NCBI RefSeq assembly: GCF_025717065.2
Contig: NZ_JAOVZO020000008.1
Coordinates: 95,988-159,987, forward strand
Length of the DNA stretch: 64,000 nucleotides
Reading direction: 5' to 3'
Source of the DNA: Tahibacter soli
GTDB lineage: Bacteria; Pseudomonadota; Gammaproteobacteria; Xanthomonadales; Rhodanobacteraceae
Positions 8,376 to 19,920 of the stretch are shown one piece after another. The notes beneath the pieces are model-generated. The model was given only the letters and a program-made list of their open reading frames with translations. It was not told where the DNA came from and did not search any database. Both the position numbers and the translations under genes were made by a program. Within the stretch, counting starts at the first letter, position 1. Each line of letters starts with the position of its first letter.

Positions 8376-9248
8376 ATGTCGCCGCATACGAAAGCCCAGC
8401 TGCAAATCCATTTCTGCGTCCTGCTCTGGGGCTTCACGGCGATCGTCGGAAAACTCATCACGCTCGCGGCGCTGCCGCTCGTGTGGTGGCGCATGCTGAT
8501 CGCCGCCGGCGCGCTCGCGGTGCTGCCGCGCGTGTGGCACGCGTGCCGGCGCATGTCGCCGCGGCTCGTCGCCGGCTACGCGTTCGTCGGCGTCGCGCTC
8601 GCGCTGCACTGGCTCACGTTCTACGCGTCGGTGAAGCTTGCCAACGCCTCGGTCGCCGCGACGTGCATGGGCCTTGCGCCCGCGTTTCTCGCGCTGATCG
8701 AACCCGTGATCATGCGTCGCCCGTTCGACCTGCGCGAACTCGCGCTCGGCATCGCGGTGATTCCCGGCGTCGCGCTCGTCGCCGGCGGCCTGCCCGACGC
8801 GATGTTCGAAGGACTCGTCGTCGGCATCGTGTCGGCGTTCTTCGTCGCGATCTACGGCGTCGTCAACAAACGGCTCGTCGACGCGAGCGACCCGCTCGCG
8901 ATCACCGCGCTGGAGCTTGCGACCGGCGTCGTCGTGCTGGGCCTTGCGATGCCCTTCGTCGCGTCGACCGGCGAGGCGTTCGCCGTGCCCGGCGCGGCCG
9001 ACGCGTTCTGGCTCACGGTGCTCGCGCTCGTACTGACGGTGCTGCCGCTGACCTTGTCGCTCGTCGCGATGCGGCACATCAGCGCGTTCGGCGTGCAGCT
9101 CGCGACGAACCTCGAACCGGTCTATGTCGTGCTGATCGCGATGGTGCTGTTCGGCGAGCATCACGAGCTGACGTGGCAGTTCTACGCGGGGCTTGCGGTG
9201 ATCCTCGGCGCGGTGCTCGCGTATCCGCTGATCAAGCGCGCGGAATAG
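8376..9248 (+). CDS. EamA/DMT-superfamily transporter
   Basis: 290 residues with ten predicted membrane helices arranged as two EamA repeats (first ~8-140, second ~155-285). Characteristic features are an N-terminal FCVLLWGFTAIVGKLI, WWRMLIAAG after helix 2, and the second-repeat element ATNLEPVYVVLIAMVLFGEH. Members export metabolites, often amino acids; the substrate cannot be told from sequence. The stop abuts the stop of the convergent membrane protein with no gap. Confidence 0.88.
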   Translation: MSPHTKAQLQIHFCVLLWGFTAIVGKLITLAALPLVWWRMLIAAGALAVLPRVWHACRRMSPRLVAGYAFVGVALALHWLTFYASVKLANASVAATCMGLAPAFLALIEPVIMRRPFDLRELALGIAVIPGVALVAGGLPDAMFEGLVVGIVSAFFVAIYGVVNKRLVDASDPLAITALELATGVVVLGLAMPFVASTGEAFAVPGAADAFWLTVLALVLTVLPLTLSLVAMRHISAFGVQLATNLEPVYVVLIAMVLFGEHHELTWQFYAGLAVILGAVLAYPLIKRAE

Positions 9249-9623
9249 CTACGCGAATCGCACCAGCGCCGCGACGGCGAGCAGCGCGATCCATCCCGGA
9301 TGACGCCCGCGCGTGCCGACGAGCACGAGCGCGGAACCGCCCAGGTGCGATGCGACGATCGCGTTGACGGCGATCGTTCGCAGATCGTCGGCGCCCGATG
9401 CGATTGCCAGCAGCATGCCGGCGAACGCCCAGCCGAACACGCTCACGAGGTGCCACGACGCCCAGATTATCCGCACGTGCCGCTCGCGCAGCGGCGGCGC
9501 CGGCTGCGAAGGCACGACGCCGTTTTCGCGCAGATGGCGGAAGATCAGGATCTCGCCGAGCACGGAGTGCGCGATGCCGGTCAATATCGCCAGCACGCCC
9601 GCCATCAGATAGGTCGTCTGCAT
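9249..9623 (-). CDS. Small four-helix membrane protein
   Basis: 124 residues, no family I can name. Four hydrophobic helices are visible: YLMAGVLAILTGIAHSVLGE, IIWASWHLVSVFGWAFAGMLLA, LRTIAVNAIVASHLGGSALVLVG and GWIALLAVAALVRFA. Conserved-looking His residues lie near helices 1 and 2 (AHSVLGE, SWHLVSV). It lies 45 bases downstream of uup on the same strand and may be co-transcribed. No function is proposed. Confidence 0.65.
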   Translation of the reverse strand: MQTTYLMAGVLAILTGIAHSVLGEILIFRHLRENGVVPSQPAPPLRERHVRIIWASWHLVSVFGWAFAGMLLAIASGADDLRTIAVNAIVASHLGGSALVLVGTRGRHPGWIALLAVAALVRFA

Positions 9624-9668
9624 CGCCGTCTTCTCCGTTGCCGTCGGCGCCTTCGCGCCGGCGGATCG

Positions 9669-11552
<1,884 letters not shown>

Positions 11553-11709
11553 TGCGGGTACCGCGAGACTCGGGGCGCGAAGGATAACCCGTGCGGCATG
11601 CGTCCGGCGCCCGGATACGATCGACCGCTTGGGGGTGCGCGGTCCGTCGCGCGTCCCTGCGCATGACCGCCGCGCAGGCTCGGCAGGCATTCACTCCACA
11701 GGGGACGGC

Positions 11710-13053
11710 ATGTACGGCACCACCATCGTACACGGACTCGCGCGGCTCTCCCTCGGGTTTTTCGCGCTGTTTTCGGCGGCAGCCGACGCGCAGACCGCGG
11801 ACCTCGCCGTCTCGATCGACGACGGCATCGAACGCGTCGTGGCCGGCGCGACGCTGAGCACCTATCGCGTCGACGTGACCAACCGCGGCCCCGACGCGGC
11901 GCAGGCGCGCGTGCTCATCGCCGAAACGTATCCCGAACTCCTGTGCGTCTGGCAATGCGCGAGCGCCGCCGGCGGCGCGGCCTGTCCCGTGCTGCCGCAG
12001 AACTACTACGTCAACCAGACGCACGAGCTGCCGGCCGGCAGCTCGCTCGTGTACACCGCCGACTGTCGCACCGACTGGACCGCTTCCGGCACCGTGCGCG
12101 GCACCGCGAACGTCGATGCCGTCGACGGCGGCACCGACCCGGCGCCGGCCGACAACCGCGACGAAGACGTCAACGTGGTCGACCGTATCGCGGATCTCGC
12201 GGTCACCACGACGATCGACCCTCCCGAAGCGGTCGCCGGCAGCAGCGCGAGGGCCATCGTCGTCGCCGAGAATCTCGGTCCGAGCCGCGTCGACGACGTG
12301 CGGCTCTTCAGCGCGGTTCCGACGGCCGCGTCGTCGTGCCGCTGGCAATGTCTGAGCAGCACTTCGGGCGCGCCGTGCAACGCCGGCGGCGGCGGCGCGC
12401 TCGACCACACGATGCGCCTGGAGCCGCGCGAGCGCGTAACCTTCCAGCTCGGCTGCGAGCTGTCGGGGTATGCGCGCGGCACGCTCGTCCAGACCGCGAC
12501 CATCGGCTCGTCGGTGCCCGATCCCGACCCCGCGAACAACAGCGCGAGCGACACGCGACCGCTGGCGCTGCGCGCCCGCTACGGCACGGAAGTAAGTGCC
12601 GACGCCGACCGCGTGCGGCCCGGCGACGTGCTGAACTACCGCATCTTCGCCGTTGCCAACGGGCCGACGCAGCTGCTTCGGTCGCACCTCGACATCCGCT
12701 TCGCGCCGCACTGCGCCGACGTGCAGTGGCAGTGCCGGTCGGACGGCGCCGCGTGCCCCGTCGCCGGCGGCAGCGGCGACGTCTCGCTCGATCCCATGGC
12801 GTCGCGCTACGCGATGATGATTACCGCCACGTGCCGCGTCGCCGCGTCGACGCCCGACGGAACGCTCCTCCTGACCGCCGCGACGCTGACCGATGCCGAG
12901 GTGACCAACCTCGATGCGAACGGCACGTCGAGCCACGGCGCGATCGTCGGCACGCCGGCGTCGATCCCGGCGCTGTCGCCGCTCGCGCTCGCGGCGCTCG
13001 CGTGCGGCATCGCGCTTGCCGGCTGGCGGCGCGGACGCGCCCGCGGCCCGTAG
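11710..13053 (+). CDS. Secreted DUF11-repeat protein with IPTL-like C-terminal sorting signal
   Basis: 447 residues from the ATG at 11710; the open frame upstream overlaps uup and is not coding. A signal peptide (to ADAQ-TAD, ~28 residues) precedes three DUF11-like immunoglobulin-type repeats, each starting with an 'ADLAV/...TNRGPDAAQ'-like strand and each carrying a Trp-Gln-Cys motif with paired Cys (CVWQC...ACPV, CRWQC...PCNA, VQWQC...ACPV). The tail reads IPALSP, a ~17-residue hydrophobic helix, then WRRGRARGP, matching the IPTL-CTERM sorting/anchoring layout. Such proteins are displayed on the surface; no enzymatic motif is seen. Confidence 0.82.
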   Translation: MYGTTIVHGLARLSLGFFALFSAAADAQTADLAVSIDDGIERVVAGATLSTYRVDVTNRGPDAAQARVLIAETYPELLCVWQCASAAGGAACPVLPQNYYVNQTHELPAGSSLVYTADCRTDWTASGTVRGTANVDAVDGGTDPAPADNRDEDVNVVDRIADLAVTTTIDPPEAVAGSSARAIVVAENLGPSRVDDVRLFSAVPTAASSCRWQCLSSTSGAPCNAGGGGALDHTMRLEPRERVTFQLGCELSGYARGTLVQTATIGSSVPDPDPANNSASDTRPLALRARYGTEVSADADRVRPGDVLNYRIFAVANGPTQLLRSHLDIRFAPHCADVQWQCRSDGAACPVAGGSGDVSLDPMASRYAMMITATCRVAASTPDGTLLLTAATLTDAEVTNLDANGTSSHGAIVGTPASIPALSPLALAALACGIALAGWRRGRARGP

Positions 13054-13150
13054 CGATTTGACCGATCGCCGCGCGCTGCGCGGGACTTTCGTCATTTACC
13101 GCTTGCAGCTCGCGCGGCTATGTTCACGGCTTTCCCCAGCCGTGAATACC

Positions 13151-15580
13151 ATGAAGCCGAATCCGCACTGGATGCTCGCCGTGCTGTTGCTGCTGCCGCT
13201 CGGCAGCGCCAACGCGAAACGCGACGAGAAGACGCCCGATCCGCTCGCGGGCAGCACGCGCAAGGACGGCTTCTTCGAGGTGTGGACCGATCCGGCCAAG
13301 GGTCGCGTACTGCTCGGCGTCGAAAAACTCGACGAACCGTTTCTGCTCGTCACGTCGCTGCCGCACGGCCTCGGCTCGAACGACGTCGGGCTCGATCGCG
13401 GACAACCCGGCAATGTGCGCGAAGTGGAATTTCGCCGCGCCGGCCCGCGCCTGCTGCTGGTCGAGCGCAACACGCGCTACGTCGCCAGCGCCGACGACGC
13501 GGCCGAGCGGGCCAGCGCGCGCGAGGCGTTCGCCGAGTCGGTGCTGTGGGCCGGCGACATCGTGGCATCGAAGCGCTCGACGCGGATCGTCGTCGACTTC
13601 TCGTCGTTCCTTTCGTCCGACCGCCACGGCGTGGCCGAACGCCTCGACGCGACCAAGCAGGGCAAATACCTCGTCGACGACAAGCGCAGCGCAGCACTGC
13701 TCGACGACGCGAAGACGTTTCCCGACAACACCGAACTCGAAGCGATACTGACGTTCAACGGCGACGGCAAGGGCGAGTTCGTGCGCCAGGTCGCGATGGA
13801 CCCGACAGCGCTGTCGGTGCGCCAGCACGTCAGTCTCGTGCGCCTGCCCGGCGCCGGCTACAAGCCGCGCGCGTTCCACCCCGGCTCCGGCGCGTTCGGC
13901 CAGGGCGCGATCGACTTCTCGCAGCCGCTCGCCGCGAGCCTCGACGTGCGCTGGCAGCCGCGCTTCCGCCTCGAGAAAACCGATCCGACCGCCGCGGTCA
14001 GCACGGTGAAGAAACCGATCGTGTTCTATCTCGATCCCGGCACGCCCGAACCGGTGCGCTCGGCGCTGCTCGACGGCGCCAACTGGTGGAAGAGCGCGTT
14101 TGAGAAGGCCGGCTACAAGGACGCGTTCCGCGCCGAGCTGCTGCCCGCCGACGCCGACCCGATGGACATCCGCTACAACACGATCCTGTGGGTGCACCGC
14201 GCGACGCGCGGCTGGTCGTACGGCGCGGCGCTGACCGATCCGCGCACCGGAGAAATCATCAAGGGCGCGGTGACGCTCGGCTCGCAGCGCGTGCGCCAGG
14301 ACATCCTCATCGCCGAAGCGCTGACCGCGCCGTACGACAAGCGCAACGCGAACGAACTCGCGCAGCGCGCCGAAGCGATGGCGCTCGCGCGCCTGCGCCA
14401 GCTCGCCGCGCACGAAGTCGGCCACGCGCTCGGCTTCGCGCACAACTTCGCCGCGAGCCGCGAAGGCAACGGCTCGGTGATGGACTATCCGCATCCGATG
14501 CTGCGCGTGGCGTCCGACGGCGCCGTCGCGCTCGCCGATGCCTACGGCGTCGGCGTCGGCCCGTGGGACGACTACATCGTCAAGTACGGCTACGCCGATT
14601 TCGGCGGCGCCGACGAAACCGCGGCGCTCGCGCAGCTGCGCCGCGACGCCGAGGCCGCGGGCCTCGAATATCTCAACGACGCCGACGCGCGCTCGCCGGG
14701 CATGGCGCATCCCGACGCATTGCTGTGGGACTACGGCAAGAACTCGCTCGCGACGTTCGACCTCCTGCTCGACGTGCGGCGCCGCGCGCTGGCCGGCTTC
14801 GGCACCGGCGCGCTGCCGCCGGCGCGGCAGCTCGGCGAACTCGAAGCGCGTCTCGTACCGATTTATCTTTTGCATCGCTACCAGACCGAAGCGGTCGCGC
14901 GCCTGCTCGCCGGCGCGAGCTATCGCTACGGTCTTGCCGGCGACACGAAGCCGGGCACGCAGGCGGTCGCGGCGAGCGACCAGCGTGCGGCGCTCGACCG
15001 GCTCGTGCGCACGCTGTCGGCGGCCGAACTCGCGCTGCCGCCGAACGTGCTCGACAGCCTGACGCCGCCGGCCGCCGACTACGAACGCGGTCGCGAATAT
15101 TTCGCCACTCGCACCGCGCCGCTGTTCGATCCGTTCGCCGCGGCGCAGGCCGCGAGCGCGCAGACGCTGACGTTTCTGTTCGATCCGGCGCGCCTGAACC
15201 GGCTCGCGTGGCAGCACGCGCGCGACGCGGCGCAGCCCGGCGTCGACGACGTGCTCGACGCGGCATTCCGCGGCACGTGGCAGCGCGATACGAAGACCGA
15301 CGCCGCCCCGGGCGCCGCCGCGGTACAGATTGCCGCAAACTGGACGATGCTCGACGCGCTGCTCGCCGTCGTCGACGCCGGACAGCTGCATGCGCAGGTC
15401 GAAGCGCAGGCGCGCGCACGGCTCGCGTCGTGGCGCGAGTGGCTCGCCGCGAACCCGGGCGGCGCGACGACCGCGGCGAACCGCAAGCAAGCGGCGACGC
15501 TGATCGGGCAATACCTTGCCGATCCGAAGTCGGTGAAGCTGCGGCCGTTGCCGCCGGTGCCGCCGGGCGCGCCGATCTGA
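13151..15580 (+). CDS. Secreted zinc-dependent metalloprotease (DUF5117/DUF4953 type)
   Basis: 809 residues from the ATG at 13151, which gives a good signal peptide (MKPNPHWMLAVLLLLPLGSANA). An N-terminal DUF5118/DUF5117-like region (GFFEVWTDPAKGRVLLGVEKLDEPFLLVTSLPHGLGSNDVGLDRG in overlapping pieces) leads into a metzincin-type zinc site HEVGHALGFAHNF at about residues 421-433 (HExxHxxGxxH). The C-terminal ~350 residues are helical (DUF4953-like). Family members are periplasmic or outer-membrane-associated peptidases of about 800 residues, widespread in Xanthomonadales and Bacteroidota; substrates are not defined. The gene appears monocistronic. Confidence 0.88.
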   Translation: MKPNPHWMLAVLLLLPLGSANAKRDEKTPDPLAGSTRKDGFFEVWTDPAKGRVLLGVEKLDEPFLLVTSLPHGLGSNDVGLDRGQPGNVREVEFRRAGPRLLLVERNTRYVASADDAAERASAREAFAESVLWAGDIVASKRSTRIVVDFSSFLSSDRHGVAERLDATKQGKYLVDDKRSAALLDDAKTFPDNTELEAILTFNGDGKGEFVRQVAMDPTALSVRQHVSLVRLPGAGYKPRAFHPGSGAFGQGAIDFSQPLAASLDVRWQPRFRLEKTDPTAAVSTVKKPIVFYLDPGTPEPVRSALLDGANWWKSAFEKAGYKDAFRAELLPADADPMDIRYNTILWVHRATRGWSYGAALTDPRTGEIIKGAVTLGSQRVRQDILIAEALTAPYDKRNANELAQRAEAMALARLRQLAAHEVGHALGFAHNFAASREGNGSVMDYPHPMLRVASDGAVALADAYGVGVGPWDDYIVKYGYADFGGADETAALAQLRRDAEAAGLEYLNDADARSPGMAHPDALLWDYGKNSLATFDLLLDVRRRALAGFGTGALPPARQLGELEARLVPIYLLHRYQTEAVARLLAGASYRYGLAGDTKPGTQAVAASDQRAALDRLVRTLSAAELALPPNVLDSLTPPAADYERGREYFATRTAPLFDPFAAAQAASAQTLTFLFDPARLNRLAWQHARDAAQPGVDDVLDAAFRGTWQRDTKTDAAPGAAAVQIAANWTMLDALLAVVDAGQLHAQVEAQARARLASWREWLAANPGGATTAANRKQAATLIGQYLADPKSVKLRPLPPVPPGAPI

Positions 15581-15601
15581 ATCCCGGGAGGCCGGCGCCG
15601 T

Positions 15602-16579
15602 TCAGGCGGCCGGCCACTCCCCCGTCGCCAGCGACTGCGGCGACCAGCCCTCGGGCTCGAACGCGAAGCGCAGCGGCAGCGCCTCGGGCCGGTGCACGAC
15701 GCGGCGCGGCGTGAAGCGCCACAGCCGCTCCGCGCCGCGGAACGTCGCGATCTCCGGTGCGTCGAGCAAAACTCGCGCATCGCCGGTCAGTTGCAGCAGA
15801 TCGCCCGTTTCGAAGTCGACGAACACGAGCCCCGCGCGCGGATTCGCGACGAGATTGCCGAGCGTGTTGAAAAACCGGTTGCCGGCGAAATCCGGAATCG
15901 TCAGCGTGCCGTCGTCGTCGACGCGCACGAACCCCGGGCGTCCGCCGCGATGCGAGACGTCGACCTGCCGCTCGCCGTTCTCGCGGTCGACGTACGAGGC
16001 GACGAAGAACGTGTCGGCGTGCGCGATCGTCGTGCGCGCCGCGTCGTCGAGCCCGTCGCTCGTGCGTGCCGGCAGCGGCGACGGCGCGAACGGATCGCGC
16101 GCGAAACCGAATTCCCGCCGCTGGATGTATTGCGGGCAGTTGCCGTAGCTCTGCACGACGCCGACGTCGAAGCCGTCGTCGCGCTCGCGCCGGATCGTGC
16201 CGTTCATCCGGTTGCGCCGGCGCGTGTGCAGCTCGATGCCGAGCATGCCGATCGCATCGCCGTCGTTCATGCCGGCGTCCGCCGGATCGCTCGCGTCGCG
16301 CGGCAGCCGCACGCGCAGGCGATGCGCGTCCGGCGCGGCAAGAAAACCCGGCGCACCGGCGCGCAAGGTCGCCCACGCGTCGCCGTTCGCATCGACCGCG
16401 CCGAACACCGCGAACGGCAGCTGCGGATAGAACAGCCGGTGCTGTTCGATCAGGTGATCGCGGACGACGCGCCGGCCGATCTCGTCCATGCGCTCGGCCG
16501 CGCCGATCGACCGCTGCAGTTCGATCTCGCCGGCATGCCACGGCGACCCCGGCACTCGCTGCTCGTCCTGCGCGTTCAC
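15602..16579 (-). CDS. Pyridoxamine-5'-phosphate-oxidase-like FMN-binding protein
   Basis: 325 residues if started at the GTG at 16579, whose GTGA overlaps the stop of the glutathione-transferase gene; this start precedes the conserved [11 protein letters not shown] element of the family. The split-barrel flavin fold is recognisable from [35 protein letters not shown] (in pieces) and [26 protein letters not shown]. It lacks the ferredoxin domain sometimes fused to the family. It is probably a flavin-dependent redox or peroxide-related enzyme. Translational coupling to the GST suggests both are under the divergent LysR regulator (inference). Confidence 0.82.
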   Translation of the reverse strand: MNAQDEQRVPGSPWHAGEIELQRSIGAAERMDEIGRRVVRDHLIEQHRLFYPQLPFAVFGAVDANGDAWATLRAGAPGFLAAPDAHRLRVRLPRDASDPADAGMNDGDAIGMLGIELHTRRRNRMNGTIRRERDDGFDVGVVQSYGNCPQYIQRREFGFARDPFAPSPLPARTSDGLDDAARTTIAHADTFFVASYVDRENGERQVDVSHRGGRPGFVRVDDDGTLTIPDFAGNRFFNTLGNLVANPRAGLVFVDFETGDLLQLTGDARVLLDAPEIATFRGAERLWRFTPRRVVHRPEALPLRFAFEPEGWSPQSLATGEWPAA

Positions 16580-17193
16580 GCGACGGCCTCCAGGCCCACC
16601 GCCGAGCGCACGAACGGCACGAAGCCCGGCAGCGCCTCGACGCGCGCGAGCCACGCGTTCACGTTGGCATAAGACGACAAATCCACATTGCCCTCCGGCG
16701 CGCGCGCCACGTAGCTGTACAGCGCGACGTCGGCGATCGTCGCACGGTCGGTCGCGATCCACCGCCGTCCCGCGAGCGTCGCGTCGATGACGCCGAGCAC
16801 GGCATGCGCGCGCGCGATCACCTCGTCGGCGGCGAACGGCGCGCCGAACAGCGTCACGAGCCGCGCCGCCGCCGGTCCGTACGCGATCTGTCCCGCCGCG
16901 ACCGACAGCCAGCGCTGCACCTGCGCCGCGGCGAACGGTTCGTCGGGTAGCCAGTCGGTCAGGCCGAACTTGCGCGCGACGTAGACGAGAATCGCGTTCG
17001 AATCGGAAACGAAGACGCCGCCGTCGTCGAGCACCGGAATCTGCCCGAACCGGTTCAGCGCGAGAAATTCCGGCGCCTTGTGCGCGCGGCTTCCGAGATC
17101 GACCGGCACCAGCTCGTACGGCACGCCCACGAGCGACAGAAACAGCTGCGCGCGGTGCGCGTGGCCGGACAGCGGGTGGTGATAGAGCTTCAT
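16576..17193 (-). CDS. Glutathione S-transferase
   Basis: 205 residues from the ATG at 17193. The N-terminal thioredoxin-like domain contains [21 protein letters not shown], the cis-Pro GQIPVLDDG and the glutathione-contact motif [13 protein letters not shown]. The all-helical C-terminal domain contains [17 protein letters not shown], the N-capping/hydrophobic-staple motif of GSTs. It is translationally coupled to the downstream flavin-binding gene and divergent from the LysR gene, an arrangement in which the regulator usually controls the GST gene. Confidence 0.9.
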   Translation of the reverse strand: MKLYHHPLSGHAHRAQLFLSLVGVPYELVPVDLGSRAHKAPEFLALNRFGQIPVLDDGGVFVSDSNAILVYVARKFGLTDWLPDEPFAAAQVQRWLSVAAGQIAYGPAAARLVTLFGAPFAADEVIARAHAVLGVIDATLAGRRWIATDRATIADVALYSYVARAPEGNVDLSSYANVNAWLARVEALPGFVPFVRSAVGLEAVA

Positions 17194-17302
17194 CGCGAGA
17201 CTCCGAATGGGACTGCGCGCAGTTTCGCCGTTCCGGTCGAGGCATTGAATACGCAACGAAGGCAATGGACTATTACGCCAACTGGAATGATCGGAGTCGA
17301 TC

Positions 17303-18298
17303 ATGGATCGCTGGCAGGCGATGCGCGTCTTCGCCAAAGTCGCCGAAACCGGCGGCTTCGCGCCGGCCGCGCGCGCGCTCGACCTGAGCCCGCCGGCCGT
17401 GACGCGCGCGGTCGCCGCGCTCGAAGCGCAGATCGGCACGCGCCTTCTCGTGCGCACGACACGCACGGTCAAGCTGACCGAGGCCGGCGCGCGCTACTAC
17501 GACGACTGCCGGCGCATCCTCGCCGACATCGACGAGGCAGAGGCCGCGGCGGCCGGTTCGTACGCGACGCCCAGCGGCACGCTCACGGTCACCGCGTCGG
17601 TGCTGTTCGGGCAGCTGTACGTGCTGCCGATCGTGACGGAATTTCTCGACCGCCATCGCGCGGTGACGGCGCGCACGCTGTTCGTCGACCGCATCGTCAA
17701 CCTCGTCGACGAGGGCATCGACGTGGCGGTGCGCATCGGCCCGCTGCGCGATTCGGACTACCGCGCGACGCGCGTCGGCGCAGTGCGGCGCGTCGTCGTC
17801 GCATCGCCGTCGTATCTCGCGCGCGCCGGCACGCCCGAGGCGCCGGCCGATCTCGCGCGGCACGACATCGTCGCCTCGGTGGCCGCGCGCGGCACGAACG
17901 ACTGGACGTTCGGCCGAGACTCGCGAAGCGTCGTCACGGTGAAGCCGCGGCTGACCTGCAATACGAACGCGGCGGCCATCGCCGCGGCGATCGAGGGGCG
18001 CGGACTGACCCGCGTGCTGTCGTACCAGGTCGCGCCGGCGCTCGCGGCGGGCCAGATCGTCGCCGTGCTCGAAGCGCACGAGGAAGCGCCGTGGCCGATC
18101 CACGTCGTGCACGGCGAAGGCCGGCGCGTGACGGCGAAGGTGCGCGCGTTCGTCGACCTCGCGGTCGAGCGCCTGCGCGGGAACGCGCTGCTCGATCAAC
18201 ACGAACGCGACAACGCACTGCTCGATCAGCACGAACGCGGCAACGCGCTGCTCGATCAGCACGAACGCGACAACGCGCCGCCCGATCAGCGCGAATAG
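17303..18298 (+). CDS. LysR-family regulator with repeated C-terminal tail
   Basis: 331 residues. The winged HTH is at residues 1-60 ([41 protein letters not shown] in pieces), followed by a type-2 periplasmic-binding effector domain to about residue 290. The GST/flavoprotein pair is divergent, about 110 bases away, and is the likely target. The last ~40 residues are a tandem decapeptide ([11 protein letters not shown], about 3.9 copies) encoded by a 30-bp repeat, absent from usual LysR proteins of ~300 residues. The 3' end overlaps the convergent Nudix gene by 13 bases. Confidence 0.9.
   Translation: MDRWQAMRVFAKVAETGGFAPAARALDLSPPAVTRAVAALEAQIGTRLLVRTTRTVKLTEAGARYYDDCRRILADIDEAEAAAAGSYATPSGTLTVTASVLFGQLYVLPIVTEFLDRHRAVTARTLFVDRIVNLVDEGIDVAVRIGPLRDSDYRATRVGAVRRVVVASPSYLARAGTPEAPADLARHDIVASVAARGTNDWTFGRDSRSVVTVKPRLTCNTNAAAIAAAIEGRGLTRVLSYQVAPALAAGQIVAVLEAHEEAPWPIHVVHGEGRRVTAKVRAFVDLAVERLRGNALLDQHERDNALLDQHERGNALLDQHERDNAPPDQRE
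18182..18298. repeat. 30-bp in-frame tandem repeat in the LysR 3' end
   Basis: Units at 18182-18211, 18212-18241, 18242-18271 and the partial 18272-18298 encode [30 protein letters not shown] and [12 protein letters not shown]. The first three differ by only a few substitutions; the last is degenerate and contains the stop codons of both the LysR and the Nudix gene. Confidence 0.9.
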
Positions 18299-18771
18299 CG
18301 CCAGGAAACCATGCGGCCGTCTTTGTAAGGCATCACGCCGTGGAACGGCCTTGGATCGCCGTCGAACACGAGCGGCAGGAAATGGCGGTCGCCTTCCCAC
18401 AGCGGCAGGTCGAGCATGCGCGCGCGGTCGACCCATTCGAGCGCGCCCTCGGCGTTGCGCGTCAAAGGCGTGCCGGTGTAGCGCGTCACGACGAAGAGGA
18501 AGCCGAGCCAGTCCTCGCCGTGCTTGCCGAAGCCGGGCCAGCTGATCGTGCCGCGCAGCGACAGCTCGTCGCAGTCGATGCCCGCCTCTTCGTGGATTTC
18601 GCGGCGCATGCCGGCGAGCACGTCCTCGTCGGGTTCGAGCTTGCCGCCCAAGCCGTTGTATTTGCCGAGCTGGTGGTCGTCGGGACGCGCGTTGCGGTGG
18701 ATCATCAGCACGCGCTCGCCGTCCGGCGACAGCACGTAGCCCAGGGTCGCTACGATCGGTGTATAGGGCAT
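18286..18771 (-). CDS. Nudix hydrolase, MutT-like
   Basis: 161 residues. The Nudix box is intact at about residues 42-64: G-KLEPD-E-DVLAGMR-RE-I-H-EE-A-G-I (Gx5Ex7REUxEExGU). N-terminal YTPIVATLGYVLSPDGERVLMIHRN and NGLGGKLEP match the 8-oxo-dGTP diphosphatase/MTH1-like group. Members hydrolyse nucleoside diphosphate-linked substrates such as oxidised dNTPs; the precise substrate cannot be told. The stop is located inside the repeat tail of the convergent LysR gene. Confidence 0.88.
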   Translation of the reverse strand: MPYTPIVATLGYVLSPDGERVLMIHRNARPDDHQLGKYNGLGGKLEPDEDVLAGMRREIHEEAGIDCDELSLRGTISWPGFGKHGEDWLGFLFVVTRYTGTPLTRNAEGALEWVDRARMLDLPLWEGDRHFLPLVFDGDPRPFHGVMPYKDGRMVSWRYSR

Positions 18772-18901
18772 TGTTGCTTTCTATCTTTTTGTGGAACGGC
18801 CGCGGACATGTGCCGAAAGGCACGGGCGTGTGCGCAGTATCCGGCAAACGCGTGACGTCGGTTGCGTCTAGACTTCACGCGCCGCATCGGAGAATAGCGT
18901 C

Positions 18902-19894
18902 ATGAGCATCGTCACGGGGAGTCTCTTCGCACTCGCGCTGGCCGCTTCGCCGGCGACTCCTGCGCCACCGAAGCCGGCAACGACAACGCTCGCGCCCGGC
19001 GTAACGCTGCTGCGCGGCGAATTCGTGCCCGGCCGCCAGCCCGACGGCAACACGATCGTCGTCGACGCCCCGCAAGGCCTCATCGTGTTCGACACCGGCC
19101 GCCACGCCGAGCACGCGCAAGCCGTGCTCGATCTCGCCAAGGCGCGCGGCAAGCCGATCGCCGCGATCGTCAATTCGCACTGGCATCTCGATCACGTCGG
19201 CGGCAACGTGAAGCTGCGCGCGGCGTTTCCCGAGGCGAAGGTGTACGCCACCGGCGCGATCGACGCGGCGCTCGGGGGCTTTCTCGCCAGCTACCGGCGC
19301 CAGCTCGCGCAGGCGATCGACATGGCCGCGAGCGATCCGAAAAAGCAGGACGGCTATCGCGCGGAACTCGCGCTGATCGATGCGGGCGAACGCCTGCAGC
19401 CGACCGAGCGGATCGCGGCTTCGGGCCCGCGCGACATCGCGGGCCGGCGCGTCGAACTGCAGGTCGTCGCGCCGGCCGTCACCGGCGGCGATCTCACGCT
19501 GTTCGACACGGTGACGCGCACGCTCTTCGCCGGCGATCTCGTCACGCTGCCGGCGCCGCTGTTCGACACTGCGTGCCCCGCGCGCTGGAGCGCGGCGCTC
19601 GCCGCACTCGACGCGTCCGATTTCAAACGGCTCGTGCCCGGCCATGGCGCGCCGATGCCGCACGAGCAGCTGTCGCAGTACCGGCGCGCGTTCGACGGAC
19701 TGCTCGCCTGCGCCGCGAGCAAGCGCGCGGCGGCCGAATGCACCGCGGGCTGGATCGCCGACGCCGGCGCGCTGATTCCCGACGCCGAACAGGCGTTCGC
19801 GCGCACGCTCGTCGACTACTACGTCGGCAACGTGCTGCGCGGCGACGCATCGCGACTGGAAGCCAACTGCGCGGCGCCGAACGATCTACACTGA
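18902..19894 (+). CDS. Secreted metallo-beta-lactamase-fold hydrolase
   Basis: 330 residues with an N-terminal signal-like segment (SLFALALAASPATPA). The zinc-binding motif SHWHLDHVGGN (HxHxDH) lies near residue 92, the FAGDLVT motif supplies the bridging Asp, and VPGHGAPM supplies the last His. N-terminal TTTLAPGVTLLRGEF and NTIVVDAPQGLIVFDTG are typical of MBL-fold hydrolases exported to the periplasm. The sequence does not identify it as a beta-lactamase; general MBL hydrolase is the safe call. The C-terminal ~70 residues (Cys-containing helices) are family-specific. Confidence 0.85.
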   Translation: MSIVTGSLFALALAASPATPAPPKPATTTLAPGVTLLRGEFVPGRQPDGNTIVVDAPQGLIVFDTGRHAEHAQAVLDLAKARGKPIAAIVNSHWHLDHVGGNVKLRAAFPEAKVYATGAIDAALGGFLASYRRQLAQAIDMAASDPKKQDGYRAELALIDAGERLQPTERIAASGPRDIAGRRVELQVVAPAVTGGDLTLFDTVTRTLFAGDLVTLPAPLFDTACPARWSAALAALDASDFKRLVPGHGAPMPHEQLSQYRRAFDGLLACAASKRAAAECTAGWIADAGALIPDAEQAFARTLVDYYVGNVLRGDASRLEANCAAPNDLH

Positions 19895-19920
19895 CGTCCC
19901 TTGCCGCCAGGAGTCGTGAC

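Noticed and set aside
15602..17245. Single 547-residue protein covering the flavin-binding region and the GST region
   Set aside because: The N-terminal ~220 residues are another frame of the GST gene, whose own translation shows all GST motifs. The family start SPWHAGE lies just after the GTG at 16579, which overlaps the GST stop.
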